64,000 nt of DNA from Ruegeria arenilitoris. GTDB lineage: Bacteria; Pseudomonadota; Alphaproteobacteria; Rhodobacterales; Rhodobacteraceae. Of the stretch, positions 35,267 to 45,308 are shown piece after piece. The position numbers were made by a program, and so were the translations under genes. The stretch is taken from contig NZ_WQHX01000010.1 in NCBI RefSeq assembly GCF_013035425.1, forward strand, positions 1 to 64,000, given 5' to 3'. Numbering within the stretch: the stretch's first letter is position 1; each line of letters begins with the position of its first letter. Under the pieces are notes generated by a model that was not told the origin of the DNA, made no database searches, and was given only the letters and a program-made list of their open reading frames with translations.

Positions 35267-36328
35267 ATGAAACTTCAAGGAATAGCGGCCTTCGCATGTG
35301 CGACGGCTATAAGTACAGGAAGCGCCAGTGCCGGTGGAGCTGATCTAACGGTGTTTGATTGGTCGGGATATGAAGACCCGGGCTTTTTTGCCAGCTACAT
35401 GGAAAAATACGGGAATGAGGCGCCAAGCTATTCTTATTTTGGAAGTCAGGAAGAAGCCTTTACGAAACTGAGTTCGGGTTTCACGGCTGATTTAGCGCAT
35501 CCTTGTTCCGATGCAGTCCGGAAATGGGTCGCAGCCGATCTGATTCAGCCGCTGGACGAAAGCAAACTGACCAATTGGGCCGATGTACTGCCGGAAATCA
35601 AGGAAGTCGACGCCATCGTTCTGGACGGCCAGCTTTATATGTTGCCGTTCGAGTGGGGAAATACCGGTCTTATCTATCGCACCGACAAAATCTCTGCTGA
35701 CGATATCTCGCTGCAATTGCTGGCGGACCCGGCCTATGCAGGTAAGATCGCCATCCCGGATGCCGCGTCATCGGCATATGCCCTGGCTGCGCTGGCCACT
35801 GGAAACGCGGATGACTACACCAATCTGAGCGAAGAGCAATTCAAAGAAGCATCTGATTTCCTGCGCTCGATACACCCGAACATGCGCTTTTACTGGTCCG
35901 ATGCAGGTCAGTTTGACCAGGCCATGACCAGCGGTGAGATCGAAATGGGTTGGGCCTGGAACCAATCAGAACTGAACCTGATCTGGAACGAGGTGCCCGC
36001 AGCTATGATGCGAGACGTCGACAAAGGTATCGCGACCTGGGCGTGCGGCTATGTGCATCTGAAATCATCCACGACACCGGTCGATCAGGTATATGATCTG
36101 TTGAACGCGCTTACTGACCCGGCCAGCGGTCAGTACATCATCGACAACTGGGGGTACCCACATTCCAACGCAAAAGCGTTCGAAGTTGCCGATCAGGCCA
36201 ACATCGAAGCCTATGGTTTCTCCGATCCAAAAAGCTTTTTCGAAGGCAGCTTGTTCTTTGATGCGGTCAACCCCGAGCTTGAGGCAAAAATGCTGGCGGA
36301 GTTCGAACGGATCAAAGCCGGCTTCTAA
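35267..36328 (+). CDS. Periplasmic binding protein, PotD-like
   Basis: 353 aa from ATG 35267 (GGGAGG site). The signal peptide ends at GSASA. PotD/spermidine-type features: LTVFDWSGYEDPGFF, FGSQEEAFTKLSSGFTADLAHPCSDAVRKWVAADLIQPLD, LPFEWGNTGLIYRTD, and the ligand-pocket blocks FYWSDAGQFDQAM and MGWAWNQSEL. The abundant tryptophans and tyrosines could form an aromatic box for a quaternary ammonium ligand (inference from operon content). Confidence 0.9.
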   Translation: MKLQGIAAFACATAISTGSASAGGADLTVFDWSGYEDPGFFASYMEKYGNEAPSYSYFGSQEEAFTKLSSGFTADLAHPCSDAVRKWVAADLIQPLDESKLTNWADVLPEIKEVDAIVLDGQLYMLPFEWGNTGLIYRTDKISADDISLQLLADPAYAGKIAIPDAASSAYALAALATGNADDYTNLSEEQFKEASDFLRSIHPNMRFYWSDAGQFDQAMTSGEIEMGWAWNQSELNLIWNEVPAAMMRDVDKGIATWACGYVHLKSSTTPVDQVYDLLNALTDPASGQYIIDNWGYPHSNAKAFEVADQANIEAYGFSDPKSFFEGSLFFDAVNPELEAKMLAEFERIKAGF

Positions 36329-36382
36329 TACAACCACATTTCCGGGGTCGTTGGGCTCCGGATCCCAAATACAGGAAAACGC

Positions 36383-38452
36383 GTGAACATGTTGGACGCG
36401 AACCCATATTCTATGCTCTTGGAACCGGTTCAGATCGGGCCAGTCACAGCCAGGAACCGCTTCTATCAAGTGCCTCATTGCACTGGGCTGGGACACCTCC
36501 GGCCACGGGCAGATGCTGCCGTCCGTGGGATGAAAGCAGAAGGCGGTTGGGCGGTAGTTTCCAATCAGGAGACCGAGATTCACCCGACCTCTGACCTGTC
36601 TCCTTTTGCTGAAGGGCGGTTATGGGACGGGCGCGATGTGCCCGCGTTGCGGCTGATGACGGATGCGGTACATGCACATGGGTCACTGGCGGCAATCCAG
36701 CTGGTTCACAATGGCAATCATGCGCAAAACCTGTTGACCCGCGCTCCAGTTCTTGCACCTTCCGAGATGTCCGTCGACACGTCGCATCCCAAGCAGGCGC
36801 AGGCTATGGATAAGGCCGATATTCGGGAATTCCGCCGTTGGCACCGCGAGGCTGCCTTGCGCGCGAAAGACGCCGGATTTGACATCATTTACGTCTACGC
36901 CGGACACAACATGACTTTGGCGCAACATTTCATGCTGCCGCATATGAACCAGCGTAGCGATGAATATGGTGGGTCGCTCGAAAATCGTGTGCGGCTGACA
37001 CGTGAACTGCTGGAAGATACCCACGAAACCGTAGGCGACAGCTGCGCCGTGGCATTTCGCTTTGCCATTGATGAGATGATGGGTACCGGGGGCATGCAGG
37101 CCACAGAAGAAGGCCGCGCCGTTGTCGAGCTGTTGGCCAACCTTCCTGACCTATGGGATGTTAATGTGGCCGACTGGTCCAATGACAGTGCCACAACGCG
37201 TTTTCAGCCTGAAGACGGGTATCAGAATGCGTTTTTGTCCCACGTCAAACAGTTCACACGGAAACCGGTGGTTGGTGTCGGTCGTTTGACGTCCCCCGAC
37301 ATGATGCTGTCGATGGTCAAACAGGGAATTGTCGACCTTATCGGGGCTGCGCGACCTTCCATTGCGGACCCGTTCATTCCGAAAAAGATCGAAGAGGGTC
37401 GCATTGACGAAATCCGTGAATGTATCGGCTGTAATATCTGCGTGTCCTCGGACAATCTGGGCATTCCGATCCGCTGCACTCAAAATCCCACAATGGGCGA
37501 GGAATGGCGGCGCGGTTGGCACCCCGAGATTATCGCACCAAAGAAGAGCAACGCGGATACTTTAGTTATTGGCGGTGGCCCTGCCGGTCTTGAATGCGCG
37601 ATGCAATTGGCAAGGCGTGGATACCAGGTGACTTTGGCCGAAGCGGCAGCTGAATTGGGCGGCAGGGTTGGAAAAGAAGCCAAACTTCCCGGCCTCGCAG
37701 CTTGGTCCCGCGTCGTCGATTATCGCCTGAACGATCTGAAACAGCGCGGAAACGTCCAATTATTCACCGACAGCAGGCTTGATGGTGATCAGGTGGCAGA
37801 GCTTGGCGTCGAACACGTCTTTGTGGCCACCGGCAGCCATTGGCGCACCGACGGCATGGGCCGTAGCACGCAACGCCATATGCCTCAGATCGAGCAAAGC
37901 GCCAATGTACTGACGCCTGATGACATCTTGAACGGCCTTCTGCCTCCGGATGGGCCGGTGATGATCTATGATGATGACCACATCTATCTGGCAGGAGTGA
38001 TCGCCGAAAAACTGGCGACTGCAGGATACCAAGTGGTCTTTGTCACCCCGGAGAGTTTGGTCTCAGCTTACGCCGTAAATACTTTGGAGCAGCCTCGTAT
38101 TCAGGCCCGTCTGATCGAGCTTGGCATCGACATTCGCTGCAATCAGGTATTGGCCGCTGCTGAAGGTGACATTGCGCGCATCCGGTGTACCTTTACAGGT
38201 CGCGAAACGGATGTGCCGTGTGCCTCGACAATTCTGGTCACCGAACGCCAGCGTGAGACGACGCTTTATGACAGCTTGCGCTGGCTCGGGTTGAAAACCC
38301 TCGAACTTATTGGCGATGCCGCGTCTCCGGGACTGATTGTGGACGCAGTCTTCGCGGGCCACCGCGCGGCCCGCAATTTTGAACGCCCCAAGGCAGAAGC
38401 AGACCAGGATTGGTTTCGCCGCGAGATAATCGATTTGGAGGAAACGAGATGA
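36383..38452 (+). CDS. Trimethylamine-/dimethylglycine-dehydrogenase-like flavoprotein (N-demethylase)
   Basis: 689 aa. An N-terminal old-yellow-enzyme FMN barrel (MLLEPVQIGPVTARNRFYQVPHCTGLG ... HFMLPHMNQRSDEYGGSLENRVR) is followed by a 4Fe-4S cluster motif ECIGCNICVSSDN...RCTQNP near residue 350. The C-terminal FAD/NAD-binding fold has LVIGGGPAGLECAMQLARRG. The architecture is that of TMADH, DgcA and N-methylproline demethylase. It predicts oxidative removal of an N-methyl group from a tertiary or secondary amine. ATGA overlap with the Rieske gene. GTG 36383 or ATG 36389 may start it. Confidence 0.88.
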   Translation: MNMLDANPYSMLLEPVQIGPVTARNRFYQVPHCTGLGHLRPRADAAVRGMKAEGGWAVVSNQETEIHPTSDLSPFAEGRLWDGRDVPALRLMTDAVHAHGSLAAIQLVHNGNHAQNLLTRAPVLAPSEMSVDTSHPKQAQAMDKADIREFRRWHREAALRAKDAGFDIIYVYAGHNMTLAQHFMLPHMNQRSDEYGGSLENRVRLTRELLEDTHETVGDSCAVAFRFAIDEMMGTGGMQATEEGRAVVELLANLPDLWDVNVADWSNDSATTRFQPEDGYQNAFLSHVKQFTRKPVVGVGRLTSPDMMLSMVKQGIVDLIGAARPSIADPFIPKKIEEGRIDEIRECIGCNICVSSDNLGIPIRCTQNPTMGEEWRRGWHPEIIAPKKSNADTLVIGGGPAGLECAMQLARRGYQVTLAEAAAELGGRVGKEAKLPGLAAWSRVVDYRLNDLKQRGNVQLFTDSRLDGDQVAELGVEHVFVATGSHWRTDGMGRSTQRHMPQIEQSANVLTPDDILNGLLPPDGPVMIYDDDHIYLAGVIAEKLATAGYQVVFVTPESLVSAYAVNTLEQPRIQARLIELGIDIRCNQVLAAAEGDIARIRCTFTGRETDVPCASTILVTERQRETTLYDSLRWLGLKTLELIGDAASPGLIVDAVFAGHRAARNFERPKAEADQDWFRREIIDLEETR

Positions 38453-39681
38453 ACAGCCGACCGTTTGAGTTGGATGCGTTAATAGCCTCGCACCAGTACG
38501 GCCACGCCCTGCCGCGCGGTTTCTATACCTCGCAAGACATCTATGACTATGACATCGCCCGCGTCTGGAACCGCAACTGGCTTTGGGCAGGGCATGTCAG
38601 CCAAATCCCAAACTCCGGCGACTACTTCCTGTTCGACTATGGCCCCGAGAGCATCATCATTGTTCGCGACCGCGATGGTGATGTTCGCGCCCACCTGAAT
38701 GTCTGCCGCCATCGTGGATCTCGCGTCTGCACTGAACAATCTGGCAACTCCCGTGTTCTTGTTTGCCCCTATCACGCTTGGACATATGAGCTATCGGGAA
38801 AACTTCGCGCAAGCCATAACATGGGGGAACATTTTGACCCGTCCAAATTCGGGCTCTTTCCCGTTCAGGTGAGTGTCTTCAAAGGCTTGATCTTTGTCTG
38901 TGCCGATGCAAATACACCATCGCTTGATCCTGTCCTCAGCCAACTTTCGCCACTTGTCGAGCCCTATGGCTTTGAAGATCTGAAAGTAGCGCATACAGCG
39001 TCATTTCCCGTTCCGGCGAATTGGAAACTAGCGGTGGAGAACTATCTGGAATGCTACCACTGCGGGCCAGCCCACAAAGAGTATTCTCGTTCCCATAGCC
39101 TGAAATCGCCGCAAGACATGGTTGGCTTGATCGAACCGCTAAAGGCGAGGGCTGTGGAAGTTGGGCTGTCACCTGATGAATTGGCGCTTGTCAGCGACGC
39201 TGCACTCACCCCGTTCACCAGCGGGTACTATCGGCGATATCCGCTTTATCCAGGCTACAAAACCGGCAGCAAATCGGGCGAGGCGCTTGCGCCATTGCTT
39301 GGAACGTTGAAAGGCTTCGACGGTGGCGCAACTGACTTTGACATTGGTCCTTTGAATTGGTTCCTTATTTATTCGGATCACATGGTCGGCTACCGCTTCA
39401 TTCCACGAGGCTTACAGGAAACCGACATTCAGGTGGTCTGGCTGGTTCGCGCTGACGCCGAAGAAGGGCAAGACTACAACAAAGAAAACCTGACCTGGCT
39501 TTGGCATGTCACATCTTTGGATGACGAACGCATCATTCGCTACAACCAGTCCGGCGTAAATTCTCAATACTTCCAACCGGGTCCCTTGGGCGAAATGGAA
39601 ACGTCGATCCAGGACTTTTACGATTTCTATTTCACCATGATCAGCCCGGAACCAGAACAAAGGATGGCGGGCAATGGCTGA
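38449..39681 (+). CDS. Rieske oxygenase alpha subunit (betaine demethylase type)
   Basis: 410 aa from ATG 38449. The Rieske 2Fe-2S site is C86-x-H88 (VCRHRGSRVC) and C106-x2-H109 (CPYHAW). The mononuclear iron site is in NYLECYHCGPAH (H204, H209). Similar to GbcA/Stc2-type monooxygenases that remove a methyl group as formaldehyde from quaternary amines. No reductase component is encoded nearby, so electrons must come from elsewhere. It overlaps the MttB-family gene by 8 nt. Confidence 0.9.
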   Translation: MNSRPFELDALIASHQYGHALPRGFYTSQDIYDYDIARVWNRNWLWAGHVSQIPNSGDYFLFDYGPESIIIVRDRDGDVRAHLNVCRHRGSRVCTEQSGNSRVLVCPYHAWTYELSGKLRASHNMGEHFDPSKFGLFPVQVSVFKGLIFVCADANTPSLDPVLSQLSPLVEPYGFEDLKVAHTASFPVPANWKLAVENYLECYHCGPAHKEYSRSHSLKSPQDMVGLIEPLKARAVEVGLSPDELALVSDAALTPFTSGYYRRYPLYPGYKTGSKSGEALAPLLGTLKGFDGGATDFDIGPLNWFLIYSDHMVGYRFIPRGLQETDIQVVWLVRADAEEGQDYNKENLTWLWHVTSLDDERIIRYNQSGVNSQYFQPGPLGEMETSIQDFYDFYFTMISPEPEQRMAGNG

Positions 39682-41236
39682 GGCGAAATCACGCCGTCGC
39701 GGTGGAGGCGGGCGCGCCGCGCGCATAAAGGTTCAACAGGCGACCACGGGCAATGAGGCCGTACGTGGGGGCCTAAGTGGCGGGCGCTACAAACCGCTGA
39801 CCCAAGCAGATATGGAGAACATCCACCAAGCGGCCTTGACCGTTCTGGAAAACACCGGCGTTAACGACCATTTTCCGGAATTGCTTGATCTGGTGCTGCC
39901 CAAGGGCGCGGTGATGAATGACCTCAATCGGCTGTGCTTCCCCCGAGCCTTGATGGAAGACATCCTGGATGGTGCTGCCAAGGAGTTTTATGTCTATGCC
40001 CGCGGAGAGCGTGAAGGCAAAGACGACATGCATTGCTCGGCAGAGAGCGTTTACTTCGCCAACTCCGGAACCGCCGTCACCACCTTCGATTCCCAGACCA
40101 AATCTTATCGCCCTTCGGTCCTGCGCGATGTTTATGATTTCACCCGTCTAGTGGACCGCTTGGACAACATACATATGCTGGGCGATACGGTTTTGGCCAC
40201 CGATGTGATCGATGATTTCGCCCACGATATGAACACCATATATGCAATGCTCGCAGGCAGCCAAAAGCCTGCCTGTCTGACCTTTCGCGACCGCAGTCAT
40301 ATCCCGCATGCCATCCGCATGTTTGACTTGGCCCAGGGTGGTGAAGGGGCTTTCATGAAAAAGCCAAGCGTCATTTTTGGCGGCTGTCCAATGGTTTCGC
40401 CCCTGCGGATCGGTAAGGAAAATATGGAGATCCTGATTGATACCGCCAAACTTGGCCTGACTGTCGATCTGGCTGTGCCTCCTCAAGCCGGGGCCACAGC
40501 CCCTGGTACGCTTGCGGGTACACTTGTACAAACCGTGGCCGAAACGCTGGCCTGCGTTGCCATCGTAAATCTCATCAAACCAGGCTGTCCGGTCTGCTTT
40601 GCCGCCTGGCCCTTCATCACAGATTTGCGCAGCGGTTCATTCACCGGTGGCGGCGGTGAACAGGCTCTGATTGGCGCGGCTGCCATTCAAATGGGTAATT
40701 TCTATGGCCTTCCCACATCCGTTGGCGCAGGCATGACCGATGCCAAAATACCCGACGCGCAATACGGCTTAGAAAAGGCGCTGACCTTCACGCTTGCTGC
40801 TCATGCCGGTGCCAATCGCCTTTGCGAGTTTGGCGGTATGATCGGCAGCCTCATGGGATGTAGTTTTGAAAGTATGGTCATCGATGACGAAGCGGGCGGA
40901 ATGATACTGCGATCGTTGCGCGGGATAGAGGTCACGGATGAAACCATGGCTGTGGATGTGATCCACCAGTGCGCCATCGACCCTGGTCATTTCCTCGGTA
41001 ACCCCCACACGCTAAACTATATGAACAGCGAGTTCGTCTACCCGCGACTTATGGATCGGGAGCGTACAGACACATGGGAAAACGAAGGCAAAACAGATTT
41101 GTTGGACCGCGCCCGTGACAAAGCCAATTCTATTCTAAACAGTCATTTCCCTAACTATTTCGGCGCTTTGGACACTCAGGTGCGCGAAGAATTCCCCATT
41201 GTAATGAGTGCAGAAAGCATGAACTATCATGGATAA
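39674..41236 (+). CDS. MttB-family (trimethylamine methyltransferase-like) protein without pyrrolysine
   Basis: 520 aa. The first 40 residues are basic and low complexity (RRRGGGGRAARIK). The TIM-barrel body has family blocks FANSGTAVTTFD, FGGCPMVSPLRIG, VDLAVPPQAGATAPGTLAGTLVQTVAETLA and GGGGEQALIGAAAIQMGNFYGLP. There is no in-frame amber, so it is a non-pyrrolysine member like the glycine- or proline-betaine methyltransferases. No corrinoid protein gene is adjacent. Overlaps on both sides (8 nt each). Confidence 0.9.
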   Translation: MAEAKSRRRGGGGRAARIKVQQATTGNEAVRGGLSGGRYKPLTQADMENIHQAALTVLENTGVNDHFPELLDLVLPKGAVMNDLNRLCFPRALMEDILDGAAKEFYVYARGEREGKDDMHCSAESVYFANSGTAVTTFDSQTKSYRPSVLRDVYDFTRLVDRLDNIHMLGDTVLATDVIDDFAHDMNTIYAMLAGSQKPACLTFRDRSHIPHAIRMFDLAQGGEGAFMKKPSVIFGGCPMVSPLRIGKENMEILIDTAKLGLTVDLAVPPQAGATAPGTLAGTLVQTVAETLACVAIVNLIKPGCPVCFAAWPFITDLRSGSFTGGGGEQALIGAAAIQMGNFYGLPTSVGAGMTDAKIPDAQYGLEKALTFTLAAHAGANRLCEFGGMIGSLMGCSFESMVIDDEAGGMILRSLRGIEVTDETMAVDVIHQCAIDPGHFLGNPHTLNYMNSEFVYPRLMDRERTDTWENEGKTDLLDRARDKANSILNSHFPNYFGALDTQVREEFPIVMSAESMNYHG

Positions 41237-42593
41237 CTCTAGCGCCAAACAATGGGACAACGATCACTTCCTGCACCCGTGGGAAGGGATGGAAGCTTTG
41301 GGCAAAAACAACCGCACTTTTGTCGAAAGTGCCAGCGGCATCCATGTAGTGAATGAAAAAGGCGAACGCTTGATTGACGGACCGGGAGGCATGTGGTGCA
41401 CCCAGATCGGCTATGGGCGAGAGGAGATGGCCGAGGCCATGGCTGATCAAGCTCGGAGCCTTGCCTATTTCTCACCTTTCAACAACACCAACTCGACTGC
41501 TGTGCGGTTCGCACGCGAAATCGCCAAACGTGCGCCGGGCGATTTGAATAATGTCTTTTTTACCACCGGTGGTTCGACCGCGGTGGATACGGCTATCCGA
41601 TTTGTCCATTTTCGAAATAACCTTATGGGTCGTCCTGAGAAAAAGAAAATCATTTCAAGGCAAAAGGCCTATCATGGAAGCACCTACTTGGCGGCCAGCG
41701 TCAGTGGAAAAGAGCGCGACCGGCTTTGGCTCGACAAGGCCGATGACCTCGCGCATTTCCTGCCGGACGTAAACCCGCTCTATCGTGCGCCAGGTCAAAG
41801 CGAAGAAAGCTTTCTGACAGAGAAAATTTCTGATCTTGAAAACGCTATTGTGGCACTTGGCCCAGAAAATGTTGCCGCTTTTATCGCCGAACCGGTTCTG
41901 GCATCTGGCGGCGTTATCGTGCCGCCAAATGAATATCACGAAGGCTGCCTAAAAATCTGCAAGAAGTATGATGTTCTATATATCTCCGACGAAGTGGTGA
42001 CAGGTTTTGGGCGATTAGGCCATTGGTTTTCGTCTGAGGCAGTTTTCGGCATTCAGCCAGACATAATAACTTGTGCCAAAGGAATGACATCTGGGTACGC
42101 GCCGATGGGTGCCGCGATTATCTCTGACCGATTGATCGCCGACGTTGCGGGAAAAGATGCCACCTTCTCAAATGGTTATACCTATTCTGGTCACCCAGTT
42201 AGCGCGGCTGCGGGTTTGAAGAGCATTGAGATCATTGAACGGGAAAAACTTCTCGAACACGTTCGAATGGTCGCTCCGGTTTTTCAGGATCAACTGCAGC
42301 AGTTGCGTCAGATCGGCATCGTTGCCGACGTGCGTGGGATGGGTTTAATGGGTTGCGTTCAATGCTCAGTTGACGGTGATCCTCGGAGCGAGCTGGGACA
42401 CGACTACGAGATTGGTGGCCAGATCGATATAGAATGCCAAAAACGGGGGTTATTAGTTCGACCGGTTATCAACATGTGTGTTCTTTCGCCGCCCCTTATC
42501 ATTAGCGAAAACGAAATTATAAAGATGTTTTCTGTCTTGCGCGAAGGGCTTGAAGCGACAAGCACGTGGCTTGGCGGATTCGGTGACCAATGA
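41229..42593 (+). CDS. Class III (omega) aminotransferase
   Basis: 454 aa. PLP-binding lysine K284 (IITCAKGMTSGYAPMG), D254 of the ISDEVVTGFGR block, and phosphate-binding TTGGSTAVDTA. Length and motifs fit pyruvate- or 2-oxoglutarate-dependent omega-aminotransferases acting on terminal amines (beta-alanine, GABA, taurine, diamines). Last gene of the amine operon. It suggests the demethylated product is a primary amine whose nitrogen is then transferred. Confidence 0.9.
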   Translation: MDNSSAKQWDNDHFLHPWEGMEALGKNNRTFVESASGIHVVNEKGERLIDGPGGMWCTQIGYGREEMAEAMADQARSLAYFSPFNNTNSTAVRFAREIAKRAPGDLNNVFFTTGGSTAVDTAIRFVHFRNNLMGRPEKKKIISRQKAYHGSTYLAASVSGKERDRLWLDKADDLAHFLPDVNPLYRAPGQSEESFLTEKISDLENAIVALGPENVAAFIAEPVLASGGVIVPPNEYHEGCLKICKKYDVLYISDEVVTGFGRLGHWFSSEAVFGIQPDIITCAKGMTSGYAPMGAAIISDRLIADVAGKDATFSNGYTYSGHPVSAAAGLKSIEIIEREKLLEHVRMVAPVFQDQLQQLRQIGIVADVRGMGLMGCVQCSVDGDPRSELGHDYEIGGQIDIECQKRGLLVRPVINMCVLSPPLIISENEIIKMFSVLREGLEATSTWLGGFGDQ

Positions 42594-43115
42594 AAAGCAT
42601 GCAACTCCGTTGCGAGTGTAGGCAGGTTGGGATGCCACCGCAAAATTTGGATTCCACGTTCAATGTCCGCAATGGGCTGCCAGCTAGAATTTGAAAACTC
42701 CGCTTTCTGCGCAACGCTGTAATTGGGGCATCGCGCAGCATCGGTCAAAGTGGGCTCAGCGCGGTAATTCGTTGAAATGCCGCGAGCGAACGCTATGCGG
42801 ACGAAGCCACCGTTCGACGTTTCTCGGCCACTGTTTGCAAACGACCCCAAGCCAACATTCAACTTGCTTTCTCATTTCTGCATTTGCAGCCAAGGTTTCG
42901 GATATTCGCTGCATCCGCAAGAAGAGAAGACTATCGTTGGTTGGGAAACTGTTCATTTGCTTTGAAAGACGAGGTGGCGGTCTGTGCATCTGCAAAAACG
43001 TGCACGCATACGCCTTGCTTCGGAACATTGCGATGGGCAATCTTTAGCGCAGGCTTTTGCGCAAGGGACAGATCGCTAACAAGTCGGGTTGGAGTTATTG
43101 CAGGCAGGTGAGAGT
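42594..43115. other. Intergenic region with dispersed repeats
   Basis: No gene seen. A minus-strand copy of GCAGCCCATTGCGGACATTG lies at 42661-42681. A degenerate copy of the main repeat lies at 42746-42825 (GGGCTCAGCGCGGTAATTCG ... CTATGCGGACGAAGCC). The promoter of the cyclase at 43116 should lie in the last 150 bp. Confidence 0.5.
42746..42825 (+). repeat. Dispersed intergenic repeat, degenerate copy
   Basis: Shares the order GGGCTC-x-G-x-GCGGT, then a CGAACG-like block, then GCGGAC-x-AAGCC with the copies at 45634, 52971, 53867, 55621, 60331 and 62187. Confidence 0.5.
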
Positions 43116-44942
43116 ATGGAAAAGACGGCTGAGATTGTTCACGAGCTGACATTCGATCGTCCCGTCGAAGACGTATGGACGCTCTTATCTGACTCTCAAC
43201 GCATGCACGCGATCAGCAGCGCCGGGTTTTCCCCTTACGAAACCGAAGATGTTTTGAACGTCGACGGCTCAGTCGAACGTGCTGCCATAAAAAAGATCGG
43301 TCCCTTCAAGCTGAGATGGCGCGAGAAGATGGGGGAATGGGCCGTTCAGGAGTATTTCAGCCAAGCCCGTCTCTTCGAAAGTGGCCCCGTCAATGAACTT
43401 ACGGTGCGTGTGTATTTCTCGGAACAGAATGGAAAGACGACTGTTAGGGGCGTTTTCTTCGCCAGATGGCGAAGTGTTTTGGGCACCATCCTTTTTCGAC
43501 TGGGTGTTTTGCATTGGATGACAAGGCAACCGGTCATAGCCATGCGTCGAACCATGGCGGAATACGAGAACCTGAACCTGCCAGTGCCTCGTGACGCGTT
43601 TTACACCGTTGCCCCGCGCGCCAAGCAACGTCTGGCAGACGCCATGGAAAAAATCGACCAAGGCCCATTTGGACATGGGCTGACAGGCGCACTTAGCAAT
43701 TTTCTATTGAAAGCTGATGCCCACTCTTTACGCCGCATTCGCCCGTTGAAACTGGCAGCTGCCTGGGGCGTTCCCGAACAACACATGATCGAAACTTGCA
43801 TCGCTGCCCATGAGGCGGGCGTGCTGAGTATGCGTTGGGTGATCATATGCCCAAGGTGTCGGGACGGAAAAGCAGATACAGGAAATCTGGCCGATATCCC
43901 TGATGCCGCGCATTGTTCCTCCTGCAACGTGAATTTTGACCGTGATTTCGTGAACAACGTTGAGTTGGTATTCAGCCCGTCAGCTTGGCTTCGTATCTTG
44001 CCACGTGGCAGTTTCTGCATGATGGCACCGGCCAATGTCCCGCATATCAAATGGCAAGAGACCATAGAGCCGGGTGTTTCAGTTGAAAAGCAGTTGGGCC
44101 TCCCAAAAGGCCAGTATCGTATCCGGACGGTAGAAGCCGGAGGAGAGATTATTGTCGAGTATGATGGTCGATCTTGGGTCGGCGTAACATTGCATGGGGA
44201 TGTGGTTCAAAGCGACCCGACACGGTCCGGCGTTAAGATGTTCGTACAAAACGAGGGCGCGGAAGCGCGCACCATCGTGGTGGAAAATGCCAAGTTTAGC
44301 CAGAACCGCCTGACAATTGGTCGCCTGGCTACCGTGCCAGCGTTTCAGGACTATTGCCCAGATCAATTGCTGAAAGCCAGACAAACGGCAGGCATCGGCC
44401 AAGTCGCGATCCTGTTCTCGGATCTGGAAGAATCCACCGCGCTTTACGAAGCCATTGGCGACGCTTCAGCTTATGCGCTGGTTGTTTCACATTTCGATTT
44501 CATGACTCAGCGAGTGCGCAAACACGGCGGCATTGTGGTCAAAACCATTGGAGATGCGGTCATGGCAGCGTTTTCGGATGGGGACGCAGCTGTCAACGCC
44601 GCCCTCGAAATTCAACGAGACTTCGCCGCGTTCAACGCGAACTACGATCAGCCCGATCTCAAGCTGAAGATTGGAATTCACGAAGGCACCTGTGTCGCGA
44701 TGCGGTCGGATAAGGGACTGGATTTCTTCGGCAGCGCCATAAATCTGGCCGCGCGGCTGCTGTCACAGGCCGAAGGCGGCGAGATCGTCCTCTCGAAAGA
44801 CTTAGCAAAAACCGACATAGTTGTAGGCCTCGCTCAATTCTCCACCAGATCGGACGAAGCCCGTTTGTCCGGGTTTGACAAACCGGTGGAGTTTTTCAGA
44901 TTGACCTCTTCTGAAAACCTACCTCCGTCAGGTGTCAATTGA
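43116..44942 (+). CDS. Class III adenylate/guanylate cyclase with SRPBCC, DUF5939 and zinc-ribbon parts
   Basis: 608 aa from ATG 43116 (AGGTGAG site). Residues 1-150 look like an SRPBCC ligand-binding domain (ELTFDRPVEDVWTLLSDSQRM). Residues 190-400 match DUF5939, including a four-cysteine ribbon C245-x2-C248...C267-x2-C270. The class III cyclase domain is at about 428-595, with metal aspartates D436 (LFSDLEEST) and D480 (KTIGDAVMAAF). No membrane segment, so it is a cytosolic sensor making cAMP or cGMP. Monocistronic. Confidence 0.9.
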   Translation: MEKTAEIVHELTFDRPVEDVWTLLSDSQRMHAISSAGFSPYETEDVLNVDGSVERAAIKKIGPFKLRWREKMGEWAVQEYFSQARLFESGPVNELTVRVYFSEQNGKTTVRGVFFARWRSVLGTILFRLGVLHWMTRQPVIAMRRTMAEYENLNLPVPRDAFYTVAPRAKQRLADAMEKIDQGPFGHGLTGALSNFLLKADAHSLRRIRPLKLAAAWGVPEQHMIETCIAAHEAGVLSMRWVIICPRCRDGKADTGNLADIPDAAHCSSCNVNFDRDFVNNVELVFSPSAWLRILPRGSFCMMAPANVPHIKWQETIEPGVSVEKQLGLPKGQYRIRTVEAGGEIIVEYDGRSWVGVTLHGDVVQSDPTRSGVKMFVQNEGAEARTIVVENAKFSQNRLTIGRLATVPAFQDYCPDQLLKARQTAGIGQVAILFSDLEESTALYEAIGDASAYALVVSHFDFMTQRVRKHGGIVVKTIGDAVMAAFSDGDAAVNAALEIQRDFAAFNANYDQPDLKLKIGIHEGTCVAMRSDKGLDFFGSAINLAARLLSQAEGGEIVLSKDLAKTDIVVGLAQFSTRSDEARLSGFDKPVEFFRLTSSENLPPSGVN

Positions 44943-45308
44943 CGATGCAACTTACGCACCTTCAGGCAAACTTAACCTGAGGGAGCAGTGCCTACACCTT
45001 CCTTTAATCAATTATTTCCCGTATCGCTCGCCGCCCGAAGTGGTCACTGAGGCGACTGTTTAATTTCTGCTTTCGCAGCCCGGATAGCGGACATTAACGG
45101 CCTCCGCTCAGTTCGTTCTCCGAGGCTCACAACAATGCTGAAAAATCTGCTAGCTATAACTTAGGCAGCTCTGGTCCTCCTGGAGGCTTTTTCGACGACG
45201 GCAGCGCGCTTTTTTGTCGGAACACATCGATCCGCTAAGTACTTTGCACGAGTCACTTGGCCAAAGGAAACCGATGCCAATACACGTTCTAAAAGCGGTG
45301 GGAACATC

